A stretch of 64,000 bases of DNA from Streptomyces sp. 7-21 (GCF_016741785.1 NZ_JAERRL010000004.1:248001-312000); one strand, 5' to 3'. Numbered from the stretch's first letter, positions 20,443-29,640 are shown. Translations and numbers: made by a program. Notes: generated from the sequence alone by a model not told the origin.

Positions 20443-20820
20443 CGGCCTCCTCATCGTGCGGGGCTCGTCGTGACAGGCGCGGGCTCCGGTCAGCGGCGGC
20501 CCGCGGTGCGCACGGCCGCGGGCAGCTGCCGGCGTCCATGGACAGCTTGGCGGACGGAACGGCCCCAGCGCAGCAGCGGGGGCGGGTCACGGCAGCGGAG
20601 GAGTGCCGGGGCGACGCTGCTCATTGCCTGCTCATCGCCTGCTCATCGGCTGCTCGTTGCCTGCTCATCGGCTGCTCATCTCGCCCGCGTCACCGCCGGA
20701 CACGCTTGCGTATTTACGCCAGGTTTCCCGGCAGCGGCAGCTTTTCGCCGGGGAGCCCGCGTCCGTGCGCATAGGCTCACGCCTCACGACTTCACAGGGT
20801 TTTTTCGCAAGGGGGAAAAG
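20443..20820. other. Divergent spacer between epimerase and lipoprotein genes
   Basis: This gap holds no credible gene. It contains the phased 11-bp repeat array (20619-20680) and a short dyad GCGTA-TT-TACGC at 20708-20719. It is less GC-rich in its right half, as expected of a promoter region. Confidence 0.6.
20619..20680. repeat. Six heptamer direct repeats with exact 11-bp phase
   Basis: Heptamers start at 20619, 20630, 20641, 20652, 20663 and 20674. Four read GCTCATC, one GCTCATT and one GCTCGTT. The four-base spacers are GCCT or GGCT. Heptamer plus four bases is the layout of binding sites for PhoP-type response regulators (PHO box GTTCACC) and SARP activators in Streptomyces. The heptamer differs from the PHO consensus at two positions. 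It lies 141 bases before the lipoprotein start. Regulatory function is inference. Confidence 0.7.
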
Positions 20821-21483
20821 ATGTTCCATCGCAAGACCGGCTGGCTGCGCGCTGTTGTGCCCGCGGCGGTTGTGGCCATGGCGCTGACGGGCTGCAACTC
20901 GGACGACTCCTCGGACGAGGACACCGGCGCCGCGCAGACCGAGGGGCAGACCGGGCAGGACGAGCAGGACGAGCAGGACAGCGGGCAGGACGAGGACCCG
21001 GCCGGCGACACGGAGCCGGGCGGTTCCCAGGAGCTGGCGCTGGGCGAGACCAGCGAGCCCCTCCCCTACGAGGACGGCGACGCCACCGCCAACCTGGCGG
21101 TCACGCTGGACAGCGTGGAGGTCGGCAACCACGCCGACCTGGAGGGCACCGGCCTGTCCGCCGAGGACATCGAGGGCAAGCGGCCCGCGTTCGTCACGCT
21201 CACCGTCGAGCACACCGGGGGCGACCTGCTGGAGTTCACCGACCCCTCACTGGAGGCGGACCTCTTCGACGCGGAGGGCCTGCCGGGCACGTTCATCATC
21301 GGCGGCGGCTCGCTGGAGGGCCTGCCCGGCGGCTGCCCCGAGGGCTCGGGCGACTCGGTGGACATCGCCGAAGGCGACCAGGCGACGTTCTGCCGTACCT
21401 GGCTCCTCCCCGAGAACACCGACCCCGGGCGGGTGGTCTACACCGCCGCGGACGACTCCGAGGTGGTCTGGTCGGTCGGCTGA
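20821..21483 (+). CDS. Secreted lipoprotein, acidic linker, unknown function
   Basis: A 220-residue lipoprotein. The signal peptide ends with the lipobox ALTGC (Cys25). Residues 26-75 are a Asp/Glu/Gln/Gly-rich spacer, and the rest is a compact beta-rich domain with NLAVTLDSVEVG and AFVTLTVEHTGGD, similar in style to DUF4352/immunoglobulin-like lipoprotein domains. Two cysteines (in GGCPEGS and ATFCRTW) may form a disulfide. The ATG follows AAGGGGGAAA. The 11-bp repeat array upstream suggests specific control. Function unknown. Confidence 0.75.
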   Translation: MFHRKTGWLRAVVPAAVVAMALTGCNSDDSSDEDTGAAQTEGQTGQDEQDEQDSGQDEDPAGDTEPGGSQELALGETSEPLPYEDGDATANLAVTLDSVEVGNHADLEGTGLSAEDIEGKRPAFVTLTVEHTGGDLLEFTDPSLEADLFDAEGLPGTFIIGGGSLEGLPGGCPEGSGDSVDIAEGDQATFCRTWLLPENTDPGRVVYTAADDSEVVWSVG

Positions 21484-21513
21484 TCCCGGCCGGCACCAGC
21501 TGCCGCGCGGCAC

Positions 21514-21541
21514 GGGCCGCGCCCGCTGACGGGCGCGGCCC
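21514..21541 (+). terminator. Terminator after the lipoprotein gene
   Basis: GGGCCGCGCCCG and its perfect complement CGGGCGCGGCCC enclose the 4-nt loop CTGA, 30 bases after the lipoprotein stop codon. A 12-bp stem with a short loop and no U-tract is a typical actinobacterial terminator. Confidence 0.75.
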
Positions 21542-21587
21542 CGCGGGTGCCGGCTCCCGGCTCTCCCCGGCGTGACGCCCGAAGTAT

Positions 21588-21602
21588 CTGATGCAGCGTC
21601 AG
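21588..21602. promoter_or_regulatory. Dyad upstream of the secreted sugar dehydrogenase
   Basis: CTGATGCAGCGTCAG is a dyad in which CTGA, GC, GC and TCAG are symmetric around the centre. It lies about 200 bases before the dehydrogenase start in an otherwise featureless gap. It could be an operator for a carbohydrate regulator; nothing more can be said. Confidence 0.3.
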
Positions 21603-21800
21603 CAAACATGTCATGAACGCGATCTAGCGGGAGGGCCCGGGAGCCGGTACGGTCCCGACGGCGCGCAGCGGCACGGAACCTGACCGATTCCGTCCCGAAG
21701 TCTTGTCGTTGGTGGAGCAGTTGTGACCGGATCCGGTGGGTCGAGGTGACCGGTGCGCGCCGCGCACCGAGGAATGCCCCCTCGCCCTTAGGGAGCCGAC

Positions 21801-23357
21801 ATGCCACGACGACGCTGGGCCGCCCCGCTGCTGCTCGCCTTGTCCCTGCCCCTGCTCACCCCCCTGGCCGCCTCGGGAGCCACCAGCACCCCCAGCGCCT
21901 CCCATGCTTCGGACGCCTCCGGCGCGCCGCGCGCCGCCACCGCCGCCGTGCCGCTGGAAGAGGTCACCGCCACCACCACCCAGGTCGCCTCCGGGCTGCG
22001 GCGGCCCACGGCCATCGCCGCGCCCGACGACGGCACCGGCCGGCTGTTCATCACCGAGAAGCCGGGCTGGATCCGGGTCTACCACCCCGACACCGGCCTC
22101 GCCGAGGACCCGCTCGCCGACCTCACCGGCATCGTCGACGAGTCGGGCAACGAACGCGGCCTCCTCGGCCTCGCGCTCGCCCCCGACTTCGCCGAGAGCC
22201 AGGAGCTGTACCTGGCCTACACCGCGCTGCCCGACGGCGCGGTCACCCTCTCCCGCTACGACCTCGGCGACGGCAGCAACGAGGTCCTGCTGGACCAGGA
22301 ACACGCCGAGTACAGCAACCACAACGGCGGCCAGCTCGCCTTCGGGCCCGACGGCTACCTGTACTGGAGCATCGGCGACGGCGGCGGCTCCGGCGACCCG
22401 TTCGGCAGCGGGCAGCGCCTGGACACCCTGCTGGGCAAGATCCTGCGGATCGACGTCAGCCGCAGCTGCGGCGACCTGCCGTACTGCATCCCCGAGGACA
22501 ACCCGTTCGCCGGCGCCGAGGACGCCCGCGGCGAGATCTGGATGTACGGGCTGCGCAACCCCTGGCGCTTCTCCTTCGACGAGGCCGACGGCTCGATCTG
22601 GATCGGCGACGTCGGACAGGGCGCCTGGGAGGAGATCAACCACCTCAGCCCCGCCGAGCAGCCCGGCGCCAACCTCGGCTGGTCGTGCTACGAAGGGCTC
22701 GCCGTCCTCAACGAGGACCAGTGCTCGTCCGGCGAGCAGTACACCCAGCCGGACTTCACGTACTCCCCGTACACCGGCGGCTGCTCCGTCATCGGCGGGC
22801 GCGTCTACCGCGGCGAGGTGTTCGCCGGCCTGGTCGGCGGCACCTACATCGCCACCGACTACTGCTCCTCCACCGTCTGGGCGCTGCGCGAGGACGGCGA
22901 GGGCGGCTACCTGACGGCCGAGATCGGCGAGATGCCCACGCAGGTCACCGCGTTCGGGGAGACCGCCCAGGGCGAGTTCTACGTCGTCAACGACCTGCCC
23001 GGCGGCCTGCACCGGGTCACGTTCGAGCCCGCCGAGCCGGTCTGCCAGGTCGCCTACCAGACCGAGAGCTGGGGCGACGGCTTGACCGTGGACCTGACGG
23101 TCACCAACACCGGCACCGAGCCCATCGACGGCTGGTCGCTCGTCTTCCCGCTGCCGTTCGGGCAGCAGATCATCTCCGACTGGGACACCGACCTGACCCA
23201 GGTCGGCGACATCGTCACCGCCGCCAGCAGTGACGGCAACGCCACGATCGCGCCCGGGGCCAGCGTGACGCTCGGCTACCTCGCCGAGCACTCCGGCGAC
23301 CCGGCGCCGCCGGGCCGCTTCGCCCTCAACGGCCAGACCTGCGCCGTCGTCCGGTAA
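21801..23357 (+). CDS. Secreted glucose/sorbosone-type dehydrogenase with CBM2
   Basis: A 518-residue exported protein. The signal peptide spans about residues 1-26. A six-bladed propeller of the soluble PQQ glucose/sorbosone dehydrogenase family covers roughly 50-410: RPTAIAAPDDGTGRLFITEK, NERGLLGLALAPDF, NHNGGQLAFGPDGYLYWSIGDGG and GLRNPWRFSFD are family blocks. The C-terminus (about 415-518) is a family 2 cellulose-binding module beginning CQVAYQTESWGDG, with cysteines at both ends and Trp residues for binding. It likely oxidises sugars or sugar ends on plant polymers. The ATG is preceded by AGGGAG. It appears monocistronic. Confidence 0.88.
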   Translation: MPRRRWAAPLLLALSLPLLTPLAASGATSTPSASHASDASGAPRAATAAVPLEEVTATTTQVASGLRRPTAIAAPDDGTGRLFITEKPGWIRVYHPDTGLAEDPLADLTGIVDESGNERGLLGLALAPDFAESQELYLAYTALPDGAVTLSRYDLGDGSNEVLLDQEHAEYSNHNGGQLAFGPDGYLYWSIGDGGGSGDPFGSGQRLDTLLGKILRIDVSRSCGDLPYCIPEDNPFAGAEDARGEIWMYGLRNPWRFSFDEADGSIWIGDVGQGAWEEINHLSPAEQPGANLGWSCYEGLAVLNEDQCSSGEQYTQPDFTYSPYTGGCSVIGGRVYRGEVFAGLVGGTYIATDYCSSTVWALREDGEGGYLTAEIGEMPTQVTAFGETAQGEFYVVNDLPGGLHRVTFEPAEPVCQVAYQTESWGDGLTVDLTVTNTGTEPIDGWSLVFPLPFGQQIISDWDTDLTQVGDIVTAASSDGNATIAPGASVTLGYLAEHSGDPAPPGRFALNGQTCAVVR

Positions 23358-23372
23358 CGCCGGCCGGCGCGC

Positions 23373-23407
23373 CCGCGCCTCCCCGGGGCCGGCCCGGGGA
23401 GGCGCGG
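23373..23407 (+). terminator. Terminator after the sugar dehydrogenase gene
   Basis: A 15-bp perfect stem (CCGCGCCTCCCCGGG with its complement) closes a 5-nt loop GCCGG, starting 15 bases after the stop codon. It is one of the strongest hairpins in the window. Confidence 0.85.
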
Positions 23408-23556
23408 CCTTCTGCCCGGACCGCCGCGTTCCCCGCCACCAGCGCGTTCCAGCCCGAAACCAAGCTGGTAACAGGGACGTCCAGGCTGGATGACGGTGGT
23501 GACAACCCGCCGGTAGGCTCGCTGGTGCACGTTGGTACACGGGGAGGAAATCGACC

Positions 23557-26500
23557 ATGCAGGTCCTGCTCACGGTGGTCCGCAAGGGACAGGAACCGCA
23601 GGATGTCGTGGTCACCGTCGAAGAGAACACCACGGTCGCCGACCTCGCCCGGGAGCTTGGCGGCCCGCACGTACCGGCCGCCCAGGGCGGCGGCTTCGGG
23701 CCTCCCGTGGCCCAGGGCCAGCTGGCTCCCGCGCTCGCCAAAGCCTGGCAGCCCCAGGGGCAGCCGGCGGTCGTGCAGAGCCCCTACGCCCCCCAGGCTC
23801 CCGCGCCCTCGCTGTGGCTCGACGGCTGGCGCGCCGACCCCGCCGCGCCCGTCGCGCCGCTGCTCCGTGACGGCATGCGCGTGTCCACCGACGATGAACT
23901 CGGCCCGCTGCTGCGCAGCGCCGAGCCGACCGGGCAGCTCGAACTGCGCGTCGTCGGCGGCCCGGCGGCCGGCCGCGTGGCCCGCCTGTCGGTGGGCGCC
24001 GCGACCGTCGGCTCGGGCGCCACCTGCTCCGTACCGCTGGCCGCCGACACCACCCTGCCGGACGTGGCGCTGCGCATCGGCATCGACGTGCAGGGCACCG
24101 CCAAGGTCACGCCCGCGCCGGGCCTGCCGGCGTACCTCAACGACGAACCCGTGACCGAGCGTCAGGTCTGGCCGCTGGGCGCCATGATGGCCATCGGCGA
24201 GTCCCTGCTGGTGCTCGACCGGCCCACCGAGCCCGACGCGCACCTCGCACCCACCGGCGAGGGCGGCCTGGCCTACAACCGGCCGCCGCGGCTGCTGCCC
24301 GTCCACCAGCGGCCCCGGCTGTTCCTGCCGTCGGAGCCCACCCGCGCCGACTCCGCCCGGCTCAACATCATCACGTCGCTCGTCCCGATGGCCTTCGGGC
24401 TGACGATGTACTTCGTCATGGACAGCGTCTACATGCTGCTGTTCTGCCTGATGAGCCCGCTGATGATGCTGGCCAGCTACCTCAACGAGACCCGCTACCG
24501 GGGCAAGAAGTACAAGAAGTCGGCGAAGCAGTACCGCGAGGAGCTGATCCAGTACGGCCAGGCGCTGAACGCGTACGTCCGTGAGGACCAGCGCATCCGC
24601 CGCGAGGCGTCCCCCGACCCGGCCGAGATCCTGCTGTTCGCCACCGGCCCCCGGCGGCGCCTGTGGGAGCGGCGGCTGACCGACCCCGACGTGATGCACC
24701 TGCGCGTCGGCGTGGCCCCGCAGCGCGCCGACATCGAGATCGTCACCGTGGCGGCACAGGGCAAGGCCCGTTACGAGCCGCCCGAGCCGCCGCACGCGCC
24801 CAACCTGCCGGTGCCGCTGGCATTCCCGGAGATCGGCGTCGTCGGCGTGGCCGGCCAGCGCGAGCGCGCCCTGGCCACCGCCCGCTGGCTCACCGTCCAG
24901 GCCGCCACACTCCACAGCCCCCGCGACCTGTCGCTCGTCGTCCTCTCCTCCGTGCAGGACGCGCCCTCCACCTGGGGCTGGGCGCACTGGCTGCCGCACA
25001 CCACCCCGCAGCAGGGCCAGCCGTGCATCTCCCTGGTGGCCTCCGAGCCCGAGCCCATCGGCCGCCGCGTCAACGAGCTGCTCAACGAGCTCAACCGCCG
25101 CAAGGAACTGGCCAAGCCCGGCTTCAACGCCCCCGCGCTGCGGCCTGAGCCGTTCATCCTCGTCATCCTCGACGGTGCCCGGCTGCTGCGCCGCATGCCC
25201 GGCGTGCCGCAGCTGCTCCAGGAAGGCCCGGCCCACGGCATCCTGGCGCTGTGCATCGATGAGGACGAGCGGCTGCTGCCCGAGGAGTGCAAGGCCGTCG
25301 TGTCCTGGTCGCCGCATTCCGACAGCCGCGTGATGCTGCGCGGCTCCGGCCTGGAGACGATCGGCGAGGTGCTCGCCGACCAGGTCGCCCAGTCGTGGTG
25401 CGAGCGGATAGCCCGCTCCCTGGCGCCGGTCCGCGACGTCAGCCGGGACGACGCCGACGCGGCGATCCCCACCTCCGCCCGGCTGCTGAACCTGCTGTCC
25501 ATGCCGAACCCCACCGGCGCGGACATCGAACGGATCTGGCGCGCGGGCGGCCAGACCACGGCCGCCCCCATCGGCGTCACCGCCGAGGGCACGTTCGTCC
25601 TGGACATCAAGCGCGACGGCCCGCACGCCCTGGTCGCGGGCACCACCGGCGCCGGCAAGTCCGAGCTGCTGCAAACGATCATCGCCTCGCTGGCGGTCGC
25701 CAACCACCCGGACGCCCTCAACTTCGTCCTCATCGACTACAAGGGCGGCAGCGCCTTCCAGGACTGCGCCAACCTGCCGCACACCGTCGGCATGGTCAGC
25801 GACCTCGACGCCCACCTGACGGAACGGGCCCTCGCCTCGCTCGCCGCCGAGCTGCACCGCCGCGAGGAGATCCTGTTCCGCACCGGCAACAAGGACATCG
25901 AGGACTACAACGACACCCGCAAGCTCCGGCCCGAGCTGGAGCCCATGCCCCGGCTGATGATCGTCATCGACGAGTTCGCCTCCCTCGTGGCCGAACTCCC
26001 CGACTTCATCGCCGGACTGGTCGACATCGCCCGCCGGGGCCGCTCCCTCGGCGTGCACCTCATCCTCGCCACCCAGCGCCCCGCGGGCGTGGTCAGCGCC
26101 GACATCCGCGCCAACACCAACCTCCGCATCGCGCTGCGCGTCACCGACGCCAGCGAGTCGATGGACGTCATCGACGCCCCCGACTCCGGCGCCATCGCCA
26201 AGTCCACGCCCGGCCGCTGCTTCGTCCGCTCCGGCGCCCAGTCACTGGTGGGCGTGCAGTCCGCCCGCATCGGCGGCCGCCGCCCGCGGCAGGACAACAG
26301 CGGGCCCACCATCGAGCTGATCCCGCTCACCTGGAGCTCCTACGCCCGCCCGCTGCCGCGCCGCCAGGAGGCCGAGGACGACGGCACGATGGTCACCGAC
26401 CTCGCCGTGCTCGTCGAGGCCATCCGCGACGGCGCCGCCCGCATGGGCTTCGGCGAGCCGCACAGCCCGTGGCTGCCGCCGCTGCCGGACAAGGTCCAGC

Positions 26501-28065
26501 TCAGCGAGCTGCCCCCGCCGCCGCCGGACGCGGGCTCGGCCGGCGACGTGCCGCCGCTGGCGTTCGGCGTCACCGACATGCCGTCGGAGCAGGCCCGGGT
26601 GCCGCTCTCCCTCGACCTGGTGCGCGGCGACCACATGATGATCGTCGGCGGCCCGCGCGCCGGGCGGTCCACCGCCCTGCGCACGCTCGCGGGCGCCATC
26701 GCCAGCAGCACCTCGCCGTCCGATGTGCACCTGTACGCCATCGACTGCGGCTCCAATGCGATGCTGCCGCTGGTCGGACTGCCCCACACCGGCGCCGTCG
26801 TCACCCGCGAGCAGCCGGACCGGGTGCGCCGGCTCATCGACCGGCTGCGCGCCGAGATATCCCGCCGCCAGCAGCTGCTGGCCGAGCGCGGCGCCGCCAG
26901 CGCGGCCGAGCAGCGGGCCACCGCGCCGCCCGAGGAGCGGCTGCCGTGGATGGTGCTGCTGCTCGACGCCTGGGAGGGCTACGTCTCCGCGTTCGAGAAG
27001 TACAACTACGGGCAGCTGCTCGACAGCATCCAGCAGATCTTCCGCGAGGGCTCGGCCGTCGGGCTCAAGGCGGTGGTCTCCTCGGACCGCCGGGGCATGA
27101 CCGGCTCGATGTCCTCGACGTTCCCCGACAAGCTGATCCTGCGCCTGGCCGACCCCAACGACTACTCCGCCGCCGGCTTCCGGCCGCGCGACGTGCCCAG
27201 CGACATGCCGCCCGGGCGCGCGCTCCAGCTCGCCAACGAGGGCGTCCGCGAAAGCCAGCTCGCGCTGCTCGCCGAGGACGGCTCCGGGCAGGCGCAGGTC
27301 GCCGCGCTCCAGGAGATCGGCCGCCGCGCCCGCGAGACCTGGCCGGAGCCGCGCGGCGCGCAGCGCCCGATGCGCGTCGACGCGCTGCCCACCCGCATCA
27401 CGCTCCAGGAGGCGTGGGCGCTCGACCCCGGCTTCCAGCCGCCGTCCCCGCTGTGGGCGATGCTGGGCGTCGGCGGTGACGAGCTGCACCCGATCGGGGT
27501 GGACCTGGAGGAGATGGGCCCCGGCTTCGTCATCGCCGGCCCGCCCAAGTCCGGCCGCTCCACCACGCTCGGCGGCGTGGCGCACGGCCTGCTCCGCGCC
27601 GGCGTGCCGATCGTCCTGATCACGCCGCGCCGCTCGCCGCTGCGGAAGATGGGCGAACTGGACGGCGTGCTCGCCGTGCTGGGCTCCGACACCAGCAAGA
27701 ACCAGCTGCTGGAGACGCTCGAGCCGGTCAAGGACCGCCAGTACGCGGTGCTCGTGGACGACGCGGAACTGCTCTACGACGGGCCGCTCGACAAGCCGCT
27801 GGAAGAGATCATCAAGACCGGCATGGACGGCGAGCACGCCCTGATCGCCGCCGGGACGCTGGACTCGCTGGCGTCCCAGTACCGCGGGTTCGTGGCCACG
27901 GCCCGCAAGTCCCGCAACGGCCTGGTGCTGCGGCCGCGGTCCCCGGGCGAGGGTGAGCTCTTCGGCGTGCGGCTGCCCGCCAACACCGGCAGCGGCCCGG
28001 TCGGCAGCGGGGTCCTTATCACCGGCGGCACACTGACGCCCATTCAGTCCGCCATGCTCGATTAG
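23557..28065 (+). CDS. eccC: Type VII secretion ATPase EccC with FHA domain
   Basis: A 1502-residue FtsK/SpoIIIE-family motor for WXG100 secretion. An FHA-like domain lies at about 135-230. Two membrane helices lie at about 271-308 (LVPMAFGLTMYFVMD onward). Three ATPase modules follow. The first has Walker A GTTGAGKSE near 696 and Walker B-like LMIVIDEFA. The second (GGPRAGRST, near 1030) and third (GPPKSGRST, near 1328) have Arg in place of the P-loop Lys. The N-terminal start MQVLLTVVRKG is also EssC-like. It should act at the membrane and recruit the WXG100 protein encoded convergently downstream. No other Ecc component is in the window. Confidence 0.92.
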   Translation: MQVLLTVVRKGQEPQDVVVTVEENTTVADLARELGGPHVPAAQGGGFGPPVAQGQLAPALAKAWQPQGQPAVVQSPYAPQAPAPSLWLDGWRADPAAPVAPLLRDGMRVSTDDELGPLLRSAEPTGQLELRVVGGPAAGRVARLSVGAATVGSGATCSVPLAADTTLPDVALRIGIDVQGTAKVTPAPGLPAYLNDEPVTERQVWPLGAMMAIGESLLVLDRPTEPDAHLAPTGEGGLAYNRPPRLLPVHQRPRLFLPSEPTRADSARLNIITSLVPMAFGLTMYFVMDSVYMLLFCLMSPLMMLASYLNETRYRGKKYKKSAKQYREELIQYGQALNAYVREDQRIRREASPDPAEILLFATGPRRRLWERRLTDPDVMHLRVGVAPQRADIEIVTVAAQGKARYEPPEPPHAPNLPVPLAFPEIGVVGVAGQRERALATARWLTVQAATLHSPRDLSLVVLSSVQDAPSTWGWAHWLPHTTPQQGQPCISLVASEPEPIGRRVNELLNELNRRKELAKPGFNAPALRPEPFILVILDGARLLRRMPGVPQLLQEGPAHGILALCIDEDERLLPEECKAVVSWSPHSDSRVMLRGSGLETIGEVLADQVAQSWCERIARSLAPVRDVSRDDADAAIPTSARLLNLLSMPNPTGADIERIWRAGGQTTAAPIGVTAEGTFVLDIKRDGPHALVAGTTGAGKSELLQTIIASLAVANHPDALNFVLIDYKGGSAFQDCANLPHTVGMVSDLDAHLTERALASLAAELHRREEILFRTGNKDIEDYNDTRKLRPELEPMPRLMIVIDEFASLVAELPDFIAGLVDIARRGRSLGVHLILATQRPAGVVSADIRANTNLRIALRVTDASESMDVIDAPDSGAIAKSTPGRCFVRSGAQSLVGVQSARIGGRRPRQDNSGPTIELIPLTWSSYARPLPRRQEAEDDGTMVTDLAVLVEAIRDGAARMGFGEPHSPWLPPLPDKVQLSELPPPPPDAGSAGDVPPLAFGVTDMPSEQARVPLSLDLVRGDHMMIVGGPRAGRSTALRTLAGAIASSTSPSDVHLYAIDCGSNAMLPLVGLPHTGAVVTREQPDRVRRLIDRLRAEISRRQQLLAERGAASAAEQRATAPPEERLPWMVLLLDAWEGYVSAFEKYNYGQLLDSIQQIFREGSAVGLKAVVSSDRRGMTGSMSSTFPDKLILRLADPNDYSAAGFRPRDVPSDMPPGRALQLANEGVRESQLALLAEDGSGQAQVAALQEIGRRARETWPEPRGAQRPMRVDALPTRITLQEAWALDPGFQPPSPLWAMLGVGGDELHPIGVDLEEMGPGFVIAGPPKSGRSTTLGGVAHGLLRAGVPIVLITPRRSPLRKMGELDGVLAVLGSDTSKNQLLETLEPVKDRQYAVLVDDAELLYDGPLDKPLEEIIKTGMDGEHALIAAGTLDSLASQYRGFVATARKSRNGLVLRPRSPGEGELFGVRLPANTGSGPVGSGVLITGGTLTPIQSAMLD

Positions 28066-28079
28066 CCGCGCGCCATGTG

Positions 28080-28114
28080 CCCCGGTTCCGCCGGCAAGTC
28101 AGGCGGAACCGGGG
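28080..28114. terminator. Terminator after eccC
   Basis: CCCCGGTTCCGCC (28080-28092) pairs perfectly with GGCGGAACCGGGG (28102-28114) around a 9-nt loop, 15 bases after the eccC stop. Confidence 0.85.
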
Positions 28115-28152
28115 CTCGCCAATTGCCGTCACCGGACGGCGATTACGACAAC

Positions 28153-28195
28153 GGCGAAGGGCCCTGGCGCGATAACGCGGCCAGGGCCCTTCGCC
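28153..28195. terminator. Second, convergent-side terminator
   Basis: GGCGAAGGGCCCTGGC (28153-28168) pairs perfectly with GCCAGGGCCCTTCGCC (28180-28195), and the inner GCG/CGC extends the stem. It lies just beyond the WXG100 stop and probably ends that leftward transcript. With the previous hairpin it insulates the two convergent genes. Confidence 0.85.
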
Positions 28196-28226
28196 TGATG
28201 TTTCCCGATCCCCCGAGAACCGGGAA

Positions 28227-28490
28227 TCAGGTGGCCTGCTCGATGTTGTCGGCGTTCGTGTTGGCGCTTTCCTTGGCCTGGCGGAGCGCGTCGACGAACG
28301 ACTGGAAGGTCGGCTTGACCTCCTGGAACTCCGAGCGGAACTGATCGGCCTTGGGACCCTTCCAGAAGTCGGTGCTCTCGTCGCACAGCGTCGACAGAGC
28401 GTCGATGATCTGCTCCTGGAGGTTGTCGGCCTTCTCACCGAAAGTGGTGGCAAGGTCCCGTAGCCTCTGAAGATCTGCACCGCGGTCCAC
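28227..28490 (-). CDS. WXG100 family type VII secretion protein
   Basis: An 87-residue helical-hairpin protein of the ESAT-6/WXG100 family, exported by EccC. The turn motif is Trp43-Lys44-Gly45 in TDFWKGPKADQF, flanked by two amphipathic helices. No C-terminal YxxxD/E signal is visible, so the export signal may be on a partner or the protein may form a homodimer. The start is GTG at 28488-28490 with the strong site GGGAGGA upstream. Only one WXG100 gene is in the window, whereas many systems have an esxA/esxB pair. Confidence 0.9.
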   Translation of the reverse strand: MDRGADLQRLRDLATTFGEKADNLQEQIIDALSTLCDESTDFWKGPKADQFRSEFQEVKPTFQSFVDALRQAKESANTNADNIEQAT

Positions 28491-28642
28491 GGTTTTTCCT
28501 CCCCATATCGACGTGCTCAGATGGGCCTTTCGCCATCCGCTCCTGCACGCTACCGCACGGCATATCCGTCATGGAACCGCCGGTACCCCGCTGTGACAGT
28601 GCTGTGCAACTCCGGCGGGCAGAGCGGACAAACGGGATAGTG

Positions 28643-29494
28643 TCAGGCGGCCCGGTCACGGATCTCGTCGCGATTCGGCAACAGCTCGCCGATCATCTTC
28701 CAGACCCGCTTCACGGGGACCTGCACCAGCTCCAGCTTGGTCTCGGGTGTGATCTGCCCCTCCACGATCGGCTCCGCGGGCGACTTGCGCTCCCAGTAGC
28801 CGAGCCGGCCGCAGTCCCACACCGCGAAGCTGTTGACCCCCCGGCCCGGCTTGCCGTCGAGCTGGGTGGGCCACGCCGCCGTCATCCGCCAGTTGGCCCG
28901 TAGGTTGCCGACCAGGTCGGCGAAGACCGCGCGCTGCGCCGGGTCCATCGCCGGGGCGGACTCGGCCAGCACCCGGCGCGCCGTCTCCCGCGCGGCGTCC
29001 GGCTTCTGCTGCTCCTCGGCCGGCAGCTCGCCCAGCGCGGCGAGCACGGCGTCGAGCGCCCCCATCGTGCTGGTCACCGCCAGCACCTCGGGCCGCGCCT
29101 CGGCGACCGCCCGCTGCCGCAGGCTCACCAGGCGCGCCAGCTCGAACACGACGGTCGCCGGCTCGATCCGCGCGTACTCCGACTCGCCGGTGCCCGGCCA
29201 CTCCTCGTGGGAGAACGCCGCGTTGTCGCTGACGATGACGCCGTGGGTCTGGATGCCCTGCGGCCCGGTCGCCTCGATGAGGATCTGGATGACGGGCGCG
29301 GACAGGGTGTTGGCGAGGTCCGCGAGCACCGGTGAGATCTCGCCCTGCTCGCTCACCAGGCCGATGCTGGTGAGTTCCTCGCGGGCGGGCGCGAGGTCCT
29401 CGCTGACCGGCTCGCCGTCGTACAGCGCACCGAGCACGCTCAGGTGCGCGTGGGAAAGGCGGAATCGTTCGCGTGAGAGGTCATAGGAGGGCAT
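28643..29494 (-). CDS. Type VII-associated protein, EspG-like candidate
   Basis: A 283-residue cytoplasmic protein beside the WXG100 gene on the same strand. It starts MPSYDLSRERFRLSHAHLSV, has an alpha/beta first half, a helical middle (about 110-200) and ends KLELVQVPVKRVWKMIGELLP. The overall plan and location resemble EspG-type chaperones that hold secretion substrates, but the similarity is weak by eye. The ATG at 29492-29494 is chosen over an upstream ATG because AGGAAG precedes it and the conserved-looking sequence begins there. It may be cotranscribed with the WXG100 gene, 152 bases downstream. Alternative: an unrelated hypothetical protein. Confidence 0.45.
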   Translation of the reverse strand: MPSYDLSRERFRLSHAHLSVLGALYDGEPVSEDLAPAREELTSIGLVSEQGEISPVLADLANTLSAPVIQILIEATGPQGIQTHGVIVSDNAAFSHEEWPGTGESEYARIEPATVVFELARLVSLRQRAVAEARPEVLAVTSTMGALDAVLAALGELPAEEQQKPDAARETARRVLAESAPAMDPAQRAVFADLVGNLRANWRMTAAWPTQLDGKPGRGVNSFAVWDCGRLGYWERKSPAEPIVEGQITPETKLELVQVPVKRVWKMIGELLPNRDEIRDRAA

Positions 29495-29640
29495 CGCACT
29501 CAACTTCCTGGTGTGTGGCCGCAGTGATATCGACGCGTTTGGTTCGCCTTGGACGATAGTCCCTGACTCGGAAGGGGGGACGCGGCTGCGGCTAAGTTGG
29601 ATGCGCACCACGCGTGTGCGGCGAGTACCAGGAGGACCGG

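Noticed and set aside
20619..20680. Phased repeats as a CRISPR array
   Set aside because: Units of 11 bp without spacers of unique sequence and no cas genes; a direct-repeat operator fits better.
21624..23741. 705-residue leftward frame opposite the sugar dehydrogenase
   Set aside because: The + strand encodes a signal peptide, propeller and CBM2; the reverse frame is low-complexity Gly/Val/Asp.
23326..26058. 910-residue leftward frame opposite eccC
   Set aside because: Mirror of a well-supported gene; no recognisable domain or ribosome site.
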